Positions 7,761 through 16,607 of a DNA stretch of 54,357 nucleotides are shown here, piece by piece. The translations under genes and the position numbers were made by a program. Source of the DNA: Chthoniobacterales bacterium (lineage in GTDB: Bacteria; Verrucomicrobiota; Verrucomicrobiia; Chthoniobacterales; UBA6821); assembly GCA_026461395.1 (NCBI GenBank), contig JAPJNA010000048.1, forward strand, positions 93,300-147,656. Direction: 5' to 3'. Within the stretch, counting starts at the first letter, position 1; each line of letters begins with the position of its first letter. The notes beneath the pieces were generated by a model, which saw only the letters and a program-made list of their open reading frames with translations, was not told the DNA's origin and searched no databases.

Positions 7761-10172
7761 CTAGAAGGTATAGCCAACATTAAATTGAAACTGGCCGCTT
7801 GTCCTATTCCATGAGTCGGTCATGACAGGATAACCCCAGTCGATACGAATCGGTCCAACCGGCAAATCGATGCGTGCTCCGATACCGACGTCGCCGTTCA
7901 GTCCGCCGGAATTGTAAGATTGCCCATTTGCAGCGGTGGTAACGGACTGTGGATTGATATCCCACGCATTGGCATTCACATAACCCCAATCTGTAAAGAT
8001 CGCTCCTCGAAGACGTGGGATGATCGGAAAGGTCAACTCTGCGGTTCCATAGAGCGAGGTGCTGCCACCGACAGGATTTCCGTAAAAATCCTTGGGACCA
8101 ACACCTCTGAAGACGAAGCCGCGCATGTCGTTGGCACCACCAAGGTAGAGTTGGTCGAAGATCGGTGGAGTATTTGTCCCCTGTGTGCCACTTCCCCAAG
8201 TATTTACCACACCCACGGAACCCTTTGTGAGGAGAATCATGTCCCACGGAAGGGGAAAATATTTCTTAGCATCGAGCGAGATGCCGTAATCCTGGACTGT
8301 TCCGCCAAGCCCGCCTCCAGCCACGAATCCAGTCAGGTTAATCGACTGCCCCTTACGCGTGAGAAAGAGACTGTCGCGGTTATCAAAATCAAACCCGAGC
8401 AAGATACAACTCTTCGTGTAAATGGAGTTGTTGGCAGCATTCTGAATGGCCCCCTGTTGCTGTTGTTGCGAAGTCACACCCTGACCGTTTCCGTAATTGC
8501 CTGTTAAATTGTAAATATTGATATTCTCAAGGCGGTATTCTCCGCGCAACGCAGTAAAGGGAGACAGTGCCTTGCGGGCTTGAAGCGCTCCGCCGAGGTT
8601 CGACTGGCTGTAGACCGGACTCAAGAAAGTAGCGGCATGGTAGTAAAACTCGCCGCCCACGGAGACCTTGTACCCCATGAACCACGGCTCGGTGAGGGAC
8701 ATGGTGAAATCCTGACGCTGCAGACCGTACTGGCCGCGGATACGGAAACGCTGCCCGGCACCGGTGAAGTTGGGCCAGTTGAGGAGGTCGAAGTTGGACT
8801 GCTGTATTTCTGCAAATCCAACCAAACTATCGATGGAGCTGAAGCCGGCTCCAAAATTGAAAGATCCGGTCTTTTTCTCATCAACGATGACATCGAGATC
8901 CTTTCGGCCCGGAACCAAGGTATCCACAGGCACGGTGTCGACCTTTGAAAAGTAGTTGAGATTCATCAACCGAGTCTTGCTGACGTCGACCAGCGTGGTG
9001 TCGAAGATTCCTCCGGGTTGGACGGCCAATTCACGGCGGATGACTTTGTCCTTGGTCTTCGTATTGCCCTGAACATTGATCAGATTCACATACGACTGAA
9101 CTCCTTCATCTATGCGATACGTGAGATCTATCTGTCCTTGGCCGGCGGGGGTGATCTGCGGTTGGGCGACCATGTCGACATAACCTCGTGAACCGTAGTA
9201 ATCGCGGATTTTCTTCAAATCAGCACCCATACCATCCGGCGTGTAGAGGGATCCATTCCTCATCTTGAGGTAGCGAACCAGATCAGCAGGAGACAGGATG
9301 GTGGCACCGTCGATGGCGAGCTTGTTTACGCGGTACTGCGTTCCCTCGGATATGGAAACCACGAGATCGACACCCTTGCCGTTCGGCAGCGGCGTGGTCT
9401 GGACATCGGAAACACGCATGTCTGCAAATCCCTTATTCTGGTAGAGGGTGCGTATCGCTTCCTTGTCCTCGTCCATCTGGGAGGGGGTGAGGCGCCCCGC
9501 CTTGGTCAGGAAAGAAAGCAGGTTGGCCGTCTTGGTCTTCATGACCTTCATCAAATCCTTCGGAAGAACCGAGTCATTTCCGGTAAAGGAGATACGGCGA
9601 ATAACGAGCTTTGGCCCCTCATTGATTACAAAAGCGACCTTCGTCTTCTTGTCGGGAAGCTCCGTGGACCTCGTATCGACCTTCACCTCGCTATAATTCT
9701 TATCCTCATAAAGCTTGAGGATCTTCTGACGGTCATCGTTGAGTCGCTCGTCGCTGAGGGGCTCGCCCGGCTTGGTCGCGATTTCCTTACGGATCTTTGA
9801 GTTGGGAATGGCCTCCGCCCCCTCGATAATCACCTCGCCCACGGTAGCCCGTCCCTGGAGTAGAACAGTCACCTTCAGTCCTCCGGCGATCGGTTCTGCA
9901 AAGATACGGGCGTTGGAAACCTGACCCGTGGCATAGAGAGACTTGATATCCTCTTCGACAAGACGATCGTTATAAAGCGCGCCCGGCTTGGTCGCCAGAT
10001 TGTCCAGGACACGTTGCTTACTGAGCGTAGTCGGTCCCACGAACTGGACATTGATCTCCTGAATCAACGGAGCCTGACCTGGAACTTGGGCATCCAATCG
10101 CGCTCCGGGCAAAAAAACTAAAACTGCCGCTACTACAAGTCGTGCAAACCAGAAAATACGAAGGGACTTCAT
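7761..10172 (-). CDS. bamA: Outer-membrane protein assembly factor BamA
   Basis: An 803-residue Omp85 protein, the core of the outer-membrane beta-barrel insertion machine. A signal peptide occupies about residues 1-28. Five POTRA repeats follow (approximately 36-435), each with the IxVxGN/ITxxxI-type start and GxxY/GYxD turns. The C-terminal surface-antigen barrel ends in FNVGYTF with the terminal aromatic residue typical of outer-membrane proteins. The conserved lid-lock motif region (YLGGANDMRGFVFRGVGP, near residue 677) is present. It is the first gene of the bamA-ompH-lpxD unit. No other Bam lipoprotein is nearby. Confidence 0.96.
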   Translation of the reverse strand: MKSLRIFWFARLVVAAVLVFLPGARLDAQVPGQAPLIQEINVQFVGPTTLSKQRVLDNLATKPGALYNDRLVEEDIKSLYATGQVSNARIFAEPIAGGLKVTVLLQGRATVGEVIIEGAEAIPNSKIRKEIATKPGEPLSDERLNDDRQKILKLYEDKNYSEVKVDTRSTELPDKKTKVAFVINEGPKLVIRRISFTGNDSVLPKDLMKVMKTKTANLLSFLTKAGRLTPSQMDEDKEAIRTLYQNKGFADMRVSDVQTTPLPNGKGVDLVVSISEGTQYRVNKLAIDGATILSPADLVRYLKMRNGSLYTPDGMGADLKKIRDYYGSRGYVDMVAQPQITPAGQGQIDLTYRIDEGVQSYVNLINVQGNTKTKDKVIRRELAVQPGGIFDTTLVDVSKTRLMNLNYFSKVDTVPVDTLVPGRKDLDVIVDEKKTGSFNFGAGFSSIDSLVGFAEIQQSNFDLLNWPNFTGAGQRFRIRGQYGLQRQDFTMSLTEPWFMGYKVSVGGEFYYHAATFLSPVYSQSNLGGALQARKALSPFTALRGEYRLENINIYNLTGNYGNGQGVTSQQQQQGAIQNAANNSIYTKSCILLGFDFDNRDSLFLTRKGQSINLTGFVAGGGLGGTVQDYGISLDAKKYFPLPWDMILLTKGSVGVVNTWGSGTQGTNTPPIFDQLYLGGANDMRGFVFRGVGPKDFYGNPVGGSTSLYGTAELTFPIIPRLRGAIFTDWGYVNANAWDINPQSVTTAANGQSYNSGGLNGDVGIGARIDLPVGPIRIDWGYPVMTDSWNRTSGQFQFNVGYTF

Positions 10173-10322
10173 GGATCGTTAGTGAGATCGATTGGGGAAA
10201 TTATAGGGAATCAGAGAAGAGGCACGCTTTGGTGATGGCAAGAGCCCGCAATTAGATGAGGGAGGGGGGTGCTGTGGTCAAGACGCTATTTTTTCAATGT
10301 CTAGAGAATGGTTAAGGAATGG

Positions 10323-11114
10323 CTAGACGAGTTCTTTTAAAATTGCCGAAATTTCCGCAAGGTTCGTGATGGTGTGGTCCGGAGTGACCTCCGCTTGTTC
10401 CTCGGAACCGGGAACCCGGATCCAGATCGAACGAATGCCCGCGTTCCGGGCTCCCACAATATCGCGCTCCAGGCTGTTTCCGACCATCACCGCCTCATCG
10501 GCTGAAACTCCGAGTTCTGTAAGCAGACGATGAAAAATCTCCGGCTTGGGCTTTCCTATCCCATGCTCGCCGGAGACCGCAATGGCCTGAAAAAATGGTT
10601 CCAGCCCCGAGGACGCGATCTTCTCACGCTGCAGATCAGGCGCGCCATTGGTCAGGAGGGCAAGCTTGTAGGAAGGGGAGAGTTCAGCCATCAGTTCCCT
10701 TGCACCTGGCAGCAACCGCTGACGGGCACGGCGGGTGGCGGCAAATTCCAAGGAAAGCATCACAGCAGCATCTTCTGAGGCATTCGTTTCTTGGGCGGCA
10801 AGAGACTTGGCAAAGACCTCGACCCGGTAAGCGGTCGCCCATTCCCTCAACGCCGTCAACTCGGGGGAATCCCCAGTAAATCCTCCCCAGAGACACTCGA
10901 AGGCACTGATCCCAATCGAGCGACAGAAAGGGCGACTCTCTCCCTCTGCCCAGAGAGATCGGGCAATCGCCATGGCGTCGGTCGCAAAACGAGCGGGTAC
11001 AACTTCAAAACGAGCTGAGGCCACCGCAGCAACATGGGCAAAGGTTTCGTGAGAGACCGCCTCGTCGACGGCTAAGGTATCATCAAGATCAAAGAGAAGG
11101 GCGCGAATTGCCAT
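10323..11114 (-). CDS. HAD-superfamily hydrolase (phosphatase)
   Basis: A 263-residue haloacid dehalogenase-type hydrolase. Motif I is FDLDDTLA with the nucleophile Asp9 and acid/base Asp11. Motif II is LLTNGAPD, motif III the lysine in GIGKPKPEIF, and motif IV GNSLERDIVGARNAG. A helical cap domain separates motifs I and II (subfamily I, like pyrimidine 5'-nucleotidase YjjG and phosphoglycolate phosphatase). The substrate cannot be read from sequence. It is monocistronic or weakly linked to polX, with an 80-base gap. Confidence 0.88.
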   Translation of the reverse strand: MAIRALLFDLDDTLAVDEAVSHETFAHVAAVASARFEVVPARFATDAMAIARSLWAEGESRPFCRSIGISAFECLWGGFTGDSPELTALREWATAYRVEVFAKSLAAQETNASEDAAVMLSLEFAATRRARQRLLPGARELMAELSPSYKLALLTNGAPDLQREKIASSGLEPFFQAIAVSGEHGIGKPKPEIFHRLLTELGVSADEAVMVGNSLERDIVGARNAGIRSIWIRVPGSEEQAEVTPDHTITNLAEISAILKELV

Positions 11115-11193
11115 AAGAAGGAATCATTGCCTGCAACGAACATCCTGAACGAGAAAAAAGACCTCTGGCGTTCTTTTTCCTCTTCGCTGGGTG

Positions 11194-12951
11194 CTAAGCT
11201 CGTTGCTTTTCCCGCTTTGTAGATAAAACAGCTTCAACTTTCCCCAGCGGAAGGCAATTCACGACATCTGCCTTGGTCAGCCAACCCTTGCGAGCGATCC
11301 CGACTCCGTAGATGAGATCCTGAAGTCCGTAGGTTGTATGCGCGTCGGGGTTAATCGCACACTTCACACCTTTTTCCTTAGCGAGGGGCCACCAGCGCCA
11401 GTCCATGTCGAGCCTCCACGGGCTGGCGTTGATCTCAATGATCGTTCCCGTCTCGGCGGCGACATCGATAACAGCGGGGATATTCACCGGGTAAGCGTCT
11501 CGGGAGAGAAGCAAACGTCCCGTGAGATGTCCCATGATCGTGACATGGGGATTCCTGATCGCACGGATAATCCGCTCGGTCATCGTCTTCTCATCGGCTG
11601 TGAAGCCCGAGTGGACGGAGGCAACCACATAATCGAGCGTGGCCAGCACCTCGTCAGGGAAATCAAGATCCCCTTCCTTTAGGATATCGCATTCGGTACC
11701 CGCGAAGAGCCGGAAGCCGGCTTCTTTGAATTCCTCGGAGTCATTCAGCTCCCGGATCTCAGCCACCTGTTCGGCCAACCTCACGGCGTCCAGTCCGTGT
11801 GCCTGGAAGGAACTCTTGCTGTGATCGGCAATACCGAGGTATTCGAGACCAAGGTCGATTGCGGCGCGGGCCATCTCGATCAGGGAATTCTTTCCGTCGC
11901 TTGCCGTGGTGTGGCAGTGGAAGGTACCCCGCAGATTACTCCATTCGATAAGATCGGGTAGCGTCCCTGCCTCCGCCGCGGCGATCTCCCCCCTATCCTC
12001 TCGGAGTTCCGGGGGGATGAAATCCAGGCCAAGTGATTTGTAGAGTCCCTTCTCGTCACGGATGGCCGGTGGTTGCTCGGCGCCCTCGGCTACGGAAAAT
12101 CGGTACTCGTTGAGCGACCACCCCTGATCGAGCGCACGGCTGCGCAAGCGGATATTGTGTTCTTTACTGCCGGTGAAATAGACCAAGGCGAAAGGGAACT
12201 CCTCCGGCTTCACCACCCGCAGATCACACTGCACTCCGCCTTGGAGACGGACACTCGACTTGGTGGGACCGCTGACAATCACCTCCTCGACCAAAGGATG
12301 GTCGATAAAGAATGCCGAGACCTCTTCAGGATGCTTGGAGGAAACAAGAATATCGAGATCCCCGATCGTCTCCTTTCGACGGCGAAAGCTTCCTCCTTCG
12401 CTGATCTGCCCAACAGCCTCATGGGCGCGCAGATCGGAGAGAAGTTGCTCCGCCAGCGAGGCCACGACATTGATCCGGAATCGTCCGGCATGCTTGCGAT
12501 GATCCTCGATCGCCTTCAGAAGCTTGGTCTGGGTCTTCTCTCCGAATCCCGCTAAATCAGCTGCCTTACCCTCTGTACAGACTCGTTCCAGATCCTCCAC
12601 TGAAGAGACTCCAAGCTGGTCGTGGAGAGCTTTGATTTTCTTCGCCCCCAGTCCTTGGAGCTCAAAGAGCTCGAAGATCCCCTCGGGAAAAGAGCCCTTC
12701 AGTTCCTCATAGTAGGTCAGCTTCCCCGTCGTCACCAACTCGGTAACCTTCTCCGTGATCGCCTTGCCAATCCCCTCGATTTCAGCAAGACGTCCTTCCT
12801 CAACGATTTTTTCGATCGGTTCGCTCAGCGACTCAAGGGCGCGCGCGGCATTCGTATAGGCACGGATCTTGAACGGGTTCTCCCCTTTAAGTTCAAGCAA
12901 CTGGGCGATGTGCTCCAGGATTTCACCGACATGAGCTGGTGTTTCGGACAT
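11194..12951 (-). CDS. polX: Bacterial family X DNA polymerase with PHP exonuclease domain
   Basis: A 585-residue PolX. An N-terminal helix-hairpin-helix and 8-kDa-type region (1-150) binds DNA ends and gaps. The polymerase-beta palm carries GGSFRRRKETIGDLDILV (two catalytic aspartates) and a third aspartate in VQCDLRVV. The C-terminal PHP domain begins at FHCHTTASDGKNSL, continues with LGIADHSKS and ends in NPDAHTTYG, the metal-binding set of a 3'-5' exonuclease. Such enzymes fill short gaps in base excision and double-strand break repair. Length and domain order are typical. It is transcribed after the FKBP gene, separated by an inverted-repeat element. Confidence 0.96.
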   Translation of the reverse strand: MSETPAHVGEILEHIAQLLELKGENPFKIRAYTNAARALESLSEPIEKIVEEGRLAEIEGIGKAITEKVTELVTTGKLTYYEELKGSFPEGIFELFELQGLGAKKIKALHDQLGVSSVEDLERVCTEGKAADLAGFGEKTQTKLLKAIEDHRKHAGRFRINVVASLAEQLLSDLRAHEAVGQISEGGSFRRRKETIGDLDILVSSKHPEEVSAFFIDHPLVEEVIVSGPTKSSVRLQGGVQCDLRVVKPEEFPFALVYFTGSKEHNIRLRSRALDQGWSLNEYRFSVAEGAEQPPAIRDEKGLYKSLGLDFIPPELREDRGEIAAAEAGTLPDLIEWSNLRGTFHCHTTASDGKNSLIEMARAAIDLGLEYLGIADHSKSSFQAHGLDAVRLAEQVAEIRELNDSEEFKEAGFRLFAGTECDILKEGDLDFPDEVLATLDYVVASVHSGFTADEKTMTERIIRAIRNPHVTIMGHLTGRLLLSRDAYPVNIPAVIDVAAETGTIIEINASPWRLDMDWRWWPLAKEKGVKCAINPDAHTTYGLQDLIYGVGIARKGWLTKADVVNCLPLGKVEAVLSTKREKQRA

Positions 12952-13044
12952 GGTTTTGTGGTTTGGCGCAGTGCTTCGTTTTCCTGCGCTCGCAATATCA
13001 GTCCTGCGGCGACGGTATGCCAGCGCAGCTAGAAACCAGAAACC
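12952..13044. repeat. 93-bp intergenic element with nested inverted repeats
   Basis: This fills the whole gap between polX and the FKBP gene. The outer ends are GGTTTTGTGGTTT (12952-12964) and AAACCAGAAACC (13033-13044), a near-perfect inverted repeat. An inner perfect 7-bp pair, CTGCGCT (12984-12990) and AGCGCAG (13022-13028), also faces inward. The layout suggests a REP/MITE-like palindromic unit. Confidence 0.55.
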
Positions 13045-13518
13045 TTATTGAACTTTGAGAAGTTCGATGTCGAAGATGAGTGTGCTATCCGGCGCTATGA
13101 CTCCACCGGCACCGCGCGATCCGTAAGCCAGATTTGACGGGATGAAGAGTTCTATTTTGCCACCCTCCTTCATCAACTGCACACCTTCGGTCCAGCCGGG
13201 AATGACTCCGTTGAGAGGAAAGGAGATTGGCTCGTTTCGCTTGTAGGAGCTGTCGAACTCAGTGCCGTCGATCGTGGTGCCACGATAGTGAACAAGGACG
13301 GTATCGGTGGCCTTGGGGCTCTTGCCGTGACCTTCGGTGACGACCTTGTACTGGAGACCGCTCGGAGTGGTGTGGACGCCGGGCTTGCTGGCGTTCTCTT
13401 TGAGGAATGCCTGACCGACTTCGAGGTTGTTGGATTGAGACATGAGATGAGTTGGGTTGAGGATGAGTGAGATGGCCACAGTAAGAGCCACGGTAAGGAA
13501 TTTGAAAGATCGGTTCAT
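13045..13518 (-). CDS. Secreted FKBP-type peptidyl-prolyl cis-trans isomerase
   Basis: A 157-residue protein with an N-terminal signal peptide (about 1-27, hydrophobic VALTVAISLIL). A short linker (FLKENASKPGVHTTPSGLQYKV) typical of FkpA/Mip relatives is followed by one FKBP domain: VLVHYRGTTIDGTEFDSS, PISFPLNGVIPGWTEGVQLM, and a C-terminal AYGSRGAGGVIAPDSTLIFDIELL. The residues lining the proline pocket (Y, F, D, V-I, W, Y) are present, so it should be active. It probably assists folding in the periplasm. It is shorter than FkpA/Mip because the dimerisation helices are missing. It starts 20 bases after fabF. Confidence 0.94.
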   Translation of the reverse strand: MNRSFKFLTVALTVAISLILNPTHLMSQSNNLEVGQAFLKENASKPGVHTTPSGLQYKVVTEGHGKSPKATDTVLVHYRGTTIDGTEFDSSYKRNEPISFPLNGVIPGWTEGVQLMKEGGKIELFIPSNLAYGSRGAGGVIAPDSTLIFDIELLKVQ

Positions 13519-13538
13519 GGGAAAAGTGTGTGAGCTAA

Positions 13539-14786
13539 TTATCCTTCAAACTCGCAAATCACAACTGAGGAGTTATGACCGCCGAAGCCGAAGGAGTTGC
13601 TAAGGGCCACCTTGACTTTGACCTCGCGTGCCTTGTGCGGGACATAGTCGAGATCGCACTCGGGGTCGGGATTATCGAGATTTATGGTGGGAGGGACGAT
13701 CCCTTCGCGCATGGCGAGGGCGCACGCGGCAAGCTCAATGCCGCCAGCCGCACCCAGAAGGTGACCCGTAACAGACTTGGTGGAACTGATAGGCACCTTG
13801 TAAGCCTGGGCCCCGAAGGCATCCTTGATCGCCTTGGTCTCGCAGATGTCGCCGATCGGCGTGGATGTGCCATGGGCGTTGATGTAGTCGACCTCTTCGG
13901 GAGTGACCTTGGCGTGCTTCATCGCAATCTGCATGCACCGGCTAGCCCCCTCTCCCTCGGGTCGTGGGGCGGTCATGTGGTAGGCATCCGCAGTGGCGCC
14001 ATAGCCAACAAGTTCACAGTAAATTCGCGCGCCGCGCTTCTTCGCATGCTCGAGCTCCTCGAGAATAACGATACCGGCTCCCTCGCTCATGACAAATCCG
14101 TCGCGGTCCTTGTCAAATGGGCGTGATGCATTCTCGGGTGCGTCGTTACGGGTGCTGAGAGCTCGCATGCAGGAGAATCCGGCCACACCGAGGGGCGTGA
14201 TGGTCGCCTCGGCTCCGCCCGCAATGAAGGCGTCGGCATCACCGAACTTGATGATACGCCAGGCCTCACCGACAGAATTATTAGCCGTTGCGCAGGCGGT
14301 GACGATCGCCATGTTCGGGCCGCTAAAGCCGTACTCCATGGAGATGAGACCACTGGCCATATTGCTGATGATCATCGGAATGGTGAAAGGGGAGAGCTTG
14401 GTCGGCCCCTTCTCAACAAGCCTGCGCGCCTCGGTCTCAAGGCTCTGGAATCCCCCAATGCCGCTTCCCACGATGACTCCAAAACGTTCCTTGTCGACTG
14501 TCTCGAGATCGAGTCCGGAATCATCCAGGGCCAGTCTGGTTCCGGCCATGGCAAACTGTGCAAATCGATCGGCTCGTCGCGCATCCTTCGGTGTTTTGAA
14601 CCAGTTGGTCGGCTCGAATCCCTTCACTTCCCCAGCGATCAAGCAATCGAATCCGGTCGAGTCGAAATTCTCGTAGCGTGTGATGCCTGACCGGCCTTCA
14701 ATGAGGTTCTTCCAGAAGGTGTCGAGATCCGAACCCACTGGACTGATAACTCCGATACCGGTGATGACAACTCTGCGTTCGCTCAT
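13539..14786 (-). CDS. fabF: 3-oxoacyl-[acyl-carrier-protein] synthase II
   Basis: A 415-residue condensing enzyme that elongates acyl-ACP with malonyl-ACP. The Cys-His-His triad is Cys165 (VTACATANNS), His305 (NAHGTSTPIGD) and His342 (KSVTGHLLGAAGG). Length and the N-terminal MSERRVVITGIGVISPVG are typical FabF. A short hairpin (CGCCA-gaaaa-TGGCG) lies just upstream at 14797-14811. Other fatty-acid genes in the window are fabD and the plsX-fabH block; acpP and fabG are not seen. It is transcribed ahead of the FKBP gene. Confidence 0.96.
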   Translation of the reverse strand: MSERRVVITGIGVISPVGSDLDTFWKNLIEGRSGITRYENFDSTGFDCLIAGEVKGFEPTNWFKTPKDARRADRFAQFAMAGTRLALDDSGLDLETVDKERFGVIVGSGIGGFQSLETEARRLVEKGPTKLSPFTIPMIISNMASGLISMEYGFSGPNMAIVTACATANNSVGEAWRIIKFGDADAFIAGGAEATITPLGVAGFSCMRALSTRNDAPENASRPFDKDRDGFVMSEGAGIVILEELEHAKKRGARIYCELVGYGATADAYHMTAPRPEGEGASRCMQIAMKHAKVTPEEVDYINAHGTSTPIGDICETKAIKDAFGAQAYKVPISSTKSVTGHLLGAAGGIELAACALAMREGIVPPTINLDNPDPECDLDYVPHKAREVKVKVALSNSFGFGGHNSSVVICEFEG

Positions 14787-14944
14787 AGAAAAGATTCGCC
14801 AGAAAATGGCGTTCGGAAAGTCAATCTAAGTGGGACACCCTTGGCAACCATGGAAAAAGGATGAGGGATGAAAGGGGCTCCCCCATCCAAGCATGGGTCA
14901 ACTTGTGCCTTGCGAAACGGGCGTATCGGATGTCTCTTTGATCC

Positions 14945-15358
14945 ATGGACACGCCCCCTCCACTGAACCGTCCGGAAAACTCTCAGCCGACCATCCAGAC
15001 GGACCTCGCCTCTTCCTCGGAATCCGCCCGCTCCTGGTGCATAGGTCTCCATCTCTCGGGCCTCTCGGGACTGATCCTGAGTTTCGCCCTGGCTCATATC
15101 GTGGTACCGCTGGTGATCTGGCTAGTTAAACGGGCCGACAGCCCGGAGATCGATTCGACCGGCAAGGAGGTGCTCAATTTTCAGATCTCCTACACAATCT
15201 ACAGCCTGATAGCGGGAGCTCTCTGCTTCGTGCTAATCGGCTTCCTGATCCTGCCAATCGTACTCATCGTCTGGCTAGCCTGCATCATCATCGCCGCAGT
15301 GAAGACCAGCAACGGCGAGAGCTATCGCTATCCCTACACGATCAGCTTCCTAAGATAG
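14945..15358 (+). CDS. DUF4870-type small membrane protein
   Basis: A 137-residue protein with a proline/serine-rich N-terminal tail (residues 1-30). Three hydrophobic segments follow (about 33-60, 80-105 and 105-125). The pattern SGLSGLILSFALAHIVVPLVIWLVKRADSPEID then VLNFQISYTIY is the DUF4870 signature. The family has no established function; members are inner-membrane proteins found in many bacteria. An open frame on the opposite strand (14783-15097) overlaps it but shows no family features. It is divergent from fabF and followed by ssrA. Confidence 0.85.
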   Translation: MDTPPPLNRPENSQPTIQTDLASSSESARSWCIGLHLSGLSGLILSFALAHIVVPLVIWLVKRADSPEIDSTGKEVLNFQISYTIYSLIAGALCFVLIGFLILPIVLIVWLACIIIAAVKTSNGESYRYPYTISFLR

Positions 15359-15429
15359 GGAATAAGACATTGGAGAAGGCCATGGTGAGTGTCCTGCCCC
15401 GATTACCAACGCCCTATTGCCCATACCCG

Positions 15430-15450
15430 AATTCAGCCTTTGGCTGAATT
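15430..15450. repeat. Perfect 9-bp hairpin upstream of ssrA
   Basis: AATTCAGCC and GGCTGAATT face each other around a TTT loop, 46 bases before the tmRNA 5' end. It is not followed by a T-run, so it is weak as a terminator for the DUF4870 gene. A regulatory or attenuator role is possible. Confidence 0.55.
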
Positions 15451-15495
15451 GTCTCTTGCGGATGAGCCTCCCCTGCGCCAATTTAAACACTCATA

Positions 15496-15851
15496 GGGGG
15501 CGTACTGGTTTCGACTCGAAGCTCATTACGCATTCTGCATGCCGAGGATGATTCGTTGGCCTCGTAAAAAATCGAGTCAAAAAAACTAAACGCAGATTAC
15601 GAAAATCTAGCTCTCGCAGCCTAAGGCTGTGACGCTGACACACTGACGCCTACTAAGTGTGAAGGCGACGCCAGTAGGCTGGCTCTCAGGCGGAAAGACC
15701 GCGCCGGGGGGTGAATCGATTTCGTGGTCGATCGGGGGAAAGCAGCGCGCCGCACCGTGGCCGACCCCTTAAATTCAAAGTGCGGTCAAGCATGTGGACG
15801 GGTGCCTGATAAGTTCCGGGGACAGGGGTTCGACTCCCCTCGCCTCCACCA
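15496..15851 (+). ncRNA. ssrA: Transfer-messenger RNA (tmRNA)
   Basis: A one-piece tmRNA of 356 bases that rescues stalled ribosomes and tags the nascent chain for degradation. The 5' end GGGGGCG pairs over 7 bp (one G-T) with CGCCTCC next to the discriminator A and an encoded CCA (15849-15851). The conserved 5' segment (TACTGGTTTCGAC) and 3' T-arm (GGGGTTCGACTCCCC) match the tRNA-like domain. The resume codon is GCA at 15592 and the tag reads ADYENLALAA then TAA at 15622-15624, close to E. coli ANDENYALAA. A GC hairpin (CCCCC-tcc-GGGGG, 15866-15878) follows the gene without a T-run. Confidence 0.97.
15592..15624 (+). other. tmRNA proteolysis tag reading frame (ADYENLALAA)
   Basis: Ten codons from the resume GCA to TAA encode Ala-Asp-Tyr-Glu-Asn-Leu-Ala-Leu-Ala-Ala. 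The C-terminal LALAA keeps the ClpXP/SspB-type degron end. Asp replaces the usual Asn at position 2. The frame is set by alignment with the E. coli tmRNA around TAGTC-GCA. Confidence 0.9.
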
Positions 15852-15945
15852 TTTTAATAATAAATCCCCCTCCGGGGGAGCCACAGGAAGTAGTGTGTGC
15901 TGTTTTCAAGTATACATTTCGCACGCCTCGAAGCTAAATAGCCGC

Positions 15946-16503
15946 ATGAATGGACCGTTCCCAAAACCCGCTTTCCTCGGACCCCTTGGACCTCTTGGAA
16001 CCCTGAGCCTGGCAGTTATCCTTTTTCTCTGCGGATGTGCCTCACAGGAAAAGAAGGACCCCACGGATGCGGCGGGCCAGATCAAGATGGGAGAAACCTA
16101 TTCTGTCGGCACGTGGAAGATTCTCCAAAACGATGAAACGGCTGCAGAGTGGTACCGAAAAGCCGCTCTGCAGGGCGATCACGAGGGGGAATATCGTCTT
16201 GGTCTCTGCTATGAACGCGGCCTTGGCGTTCCCAAGAACGAGGCTCTCGCGGCAAAATGGTTTTCGAAGGCCGCGCAAGGCGGGAATGCAAACGCCCAAT
16301 ACGAACTGGGAGACTGCTACAGGCTGGCTAAAGGAGTCGGAACCGACATTCCAAAGGCCTACTTTTGGTGCAACCTCGCGGCAGCTTCGGGCAATGAGGA
16401 TGCCAGCGAGGCCAGGGATGCTCTGGCAAGGCGCCTGACGGAAGAGGAAATACGCCAGGCCCAGCGCCAGAGTCAGGAGTTTTGGAACAAGTCGAAGGGA
16501 TAA
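15946..16503 (+). CDS. Sel1-repeat lipoprotein
   Basis: A 185-residue protein starting at ATG 15946; the open frame runs back into ssrA, but those codons are not part of the gene. The signal sequence ends in a lipobox-like FLCGC, so Cys31 is probably lipidated. At least two Sel1 (TPR-like) repeats follow: AAEWYRKAALQGDHEGEYRLGLCYERGLGV and AAKWFSKAAQGGNANAQYELGDCYRLAKGV, with a third, diverged copy (AYFWCNLAAASGNEDA). Sel1 proteins are scaffolds for protein-protein contacts. The charged C-terminal helix (LTEEEIRQAQRQ) is typical for the family. The partner is unknown. Confidence 0.85.
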   Translation: MNGPFPKPAFLGPLGPLGTLSLAVILFLCGCASQEKKDPTDAAGQIKMGETYSVGTWKILQNDETAAEWYRKAALQGDHEGEYRLGLCYERGLGVPKNEALAAKWFSKAAQGGNANAQYELGDCYRLAKGVGTDIPKAYFWCNLAAASGNEDASEARDALARRLTEEEIRQAQRQSQEFWNKSKG

Positions 16504-16607
16504 TCTGAATCTAGAGAAGCGCAGCTCTTCTTCATTGACACCCCTACGTTTCCCGATACTTTCATCCCTCCCGCTGCATCAACCAATAACCAACCGGGAT
16601 TTTCTCT

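Noticed and set aside
14783-15097. Minus-strand open frame of 104 codons beside fabF
   Set aside because: It overlaps the opposite DUF4870 gene, which has clear membrane helices and a family pattern. The minus frame has low-complexity Arg/Gly content.
15724-15945. Coding extension of the Sel1-repeat gene into ssrA
   Set aside because: The frame stays open by chance across the tmRNA 3' half; the lipoprotein signal at ATG 15946 shows the real start.
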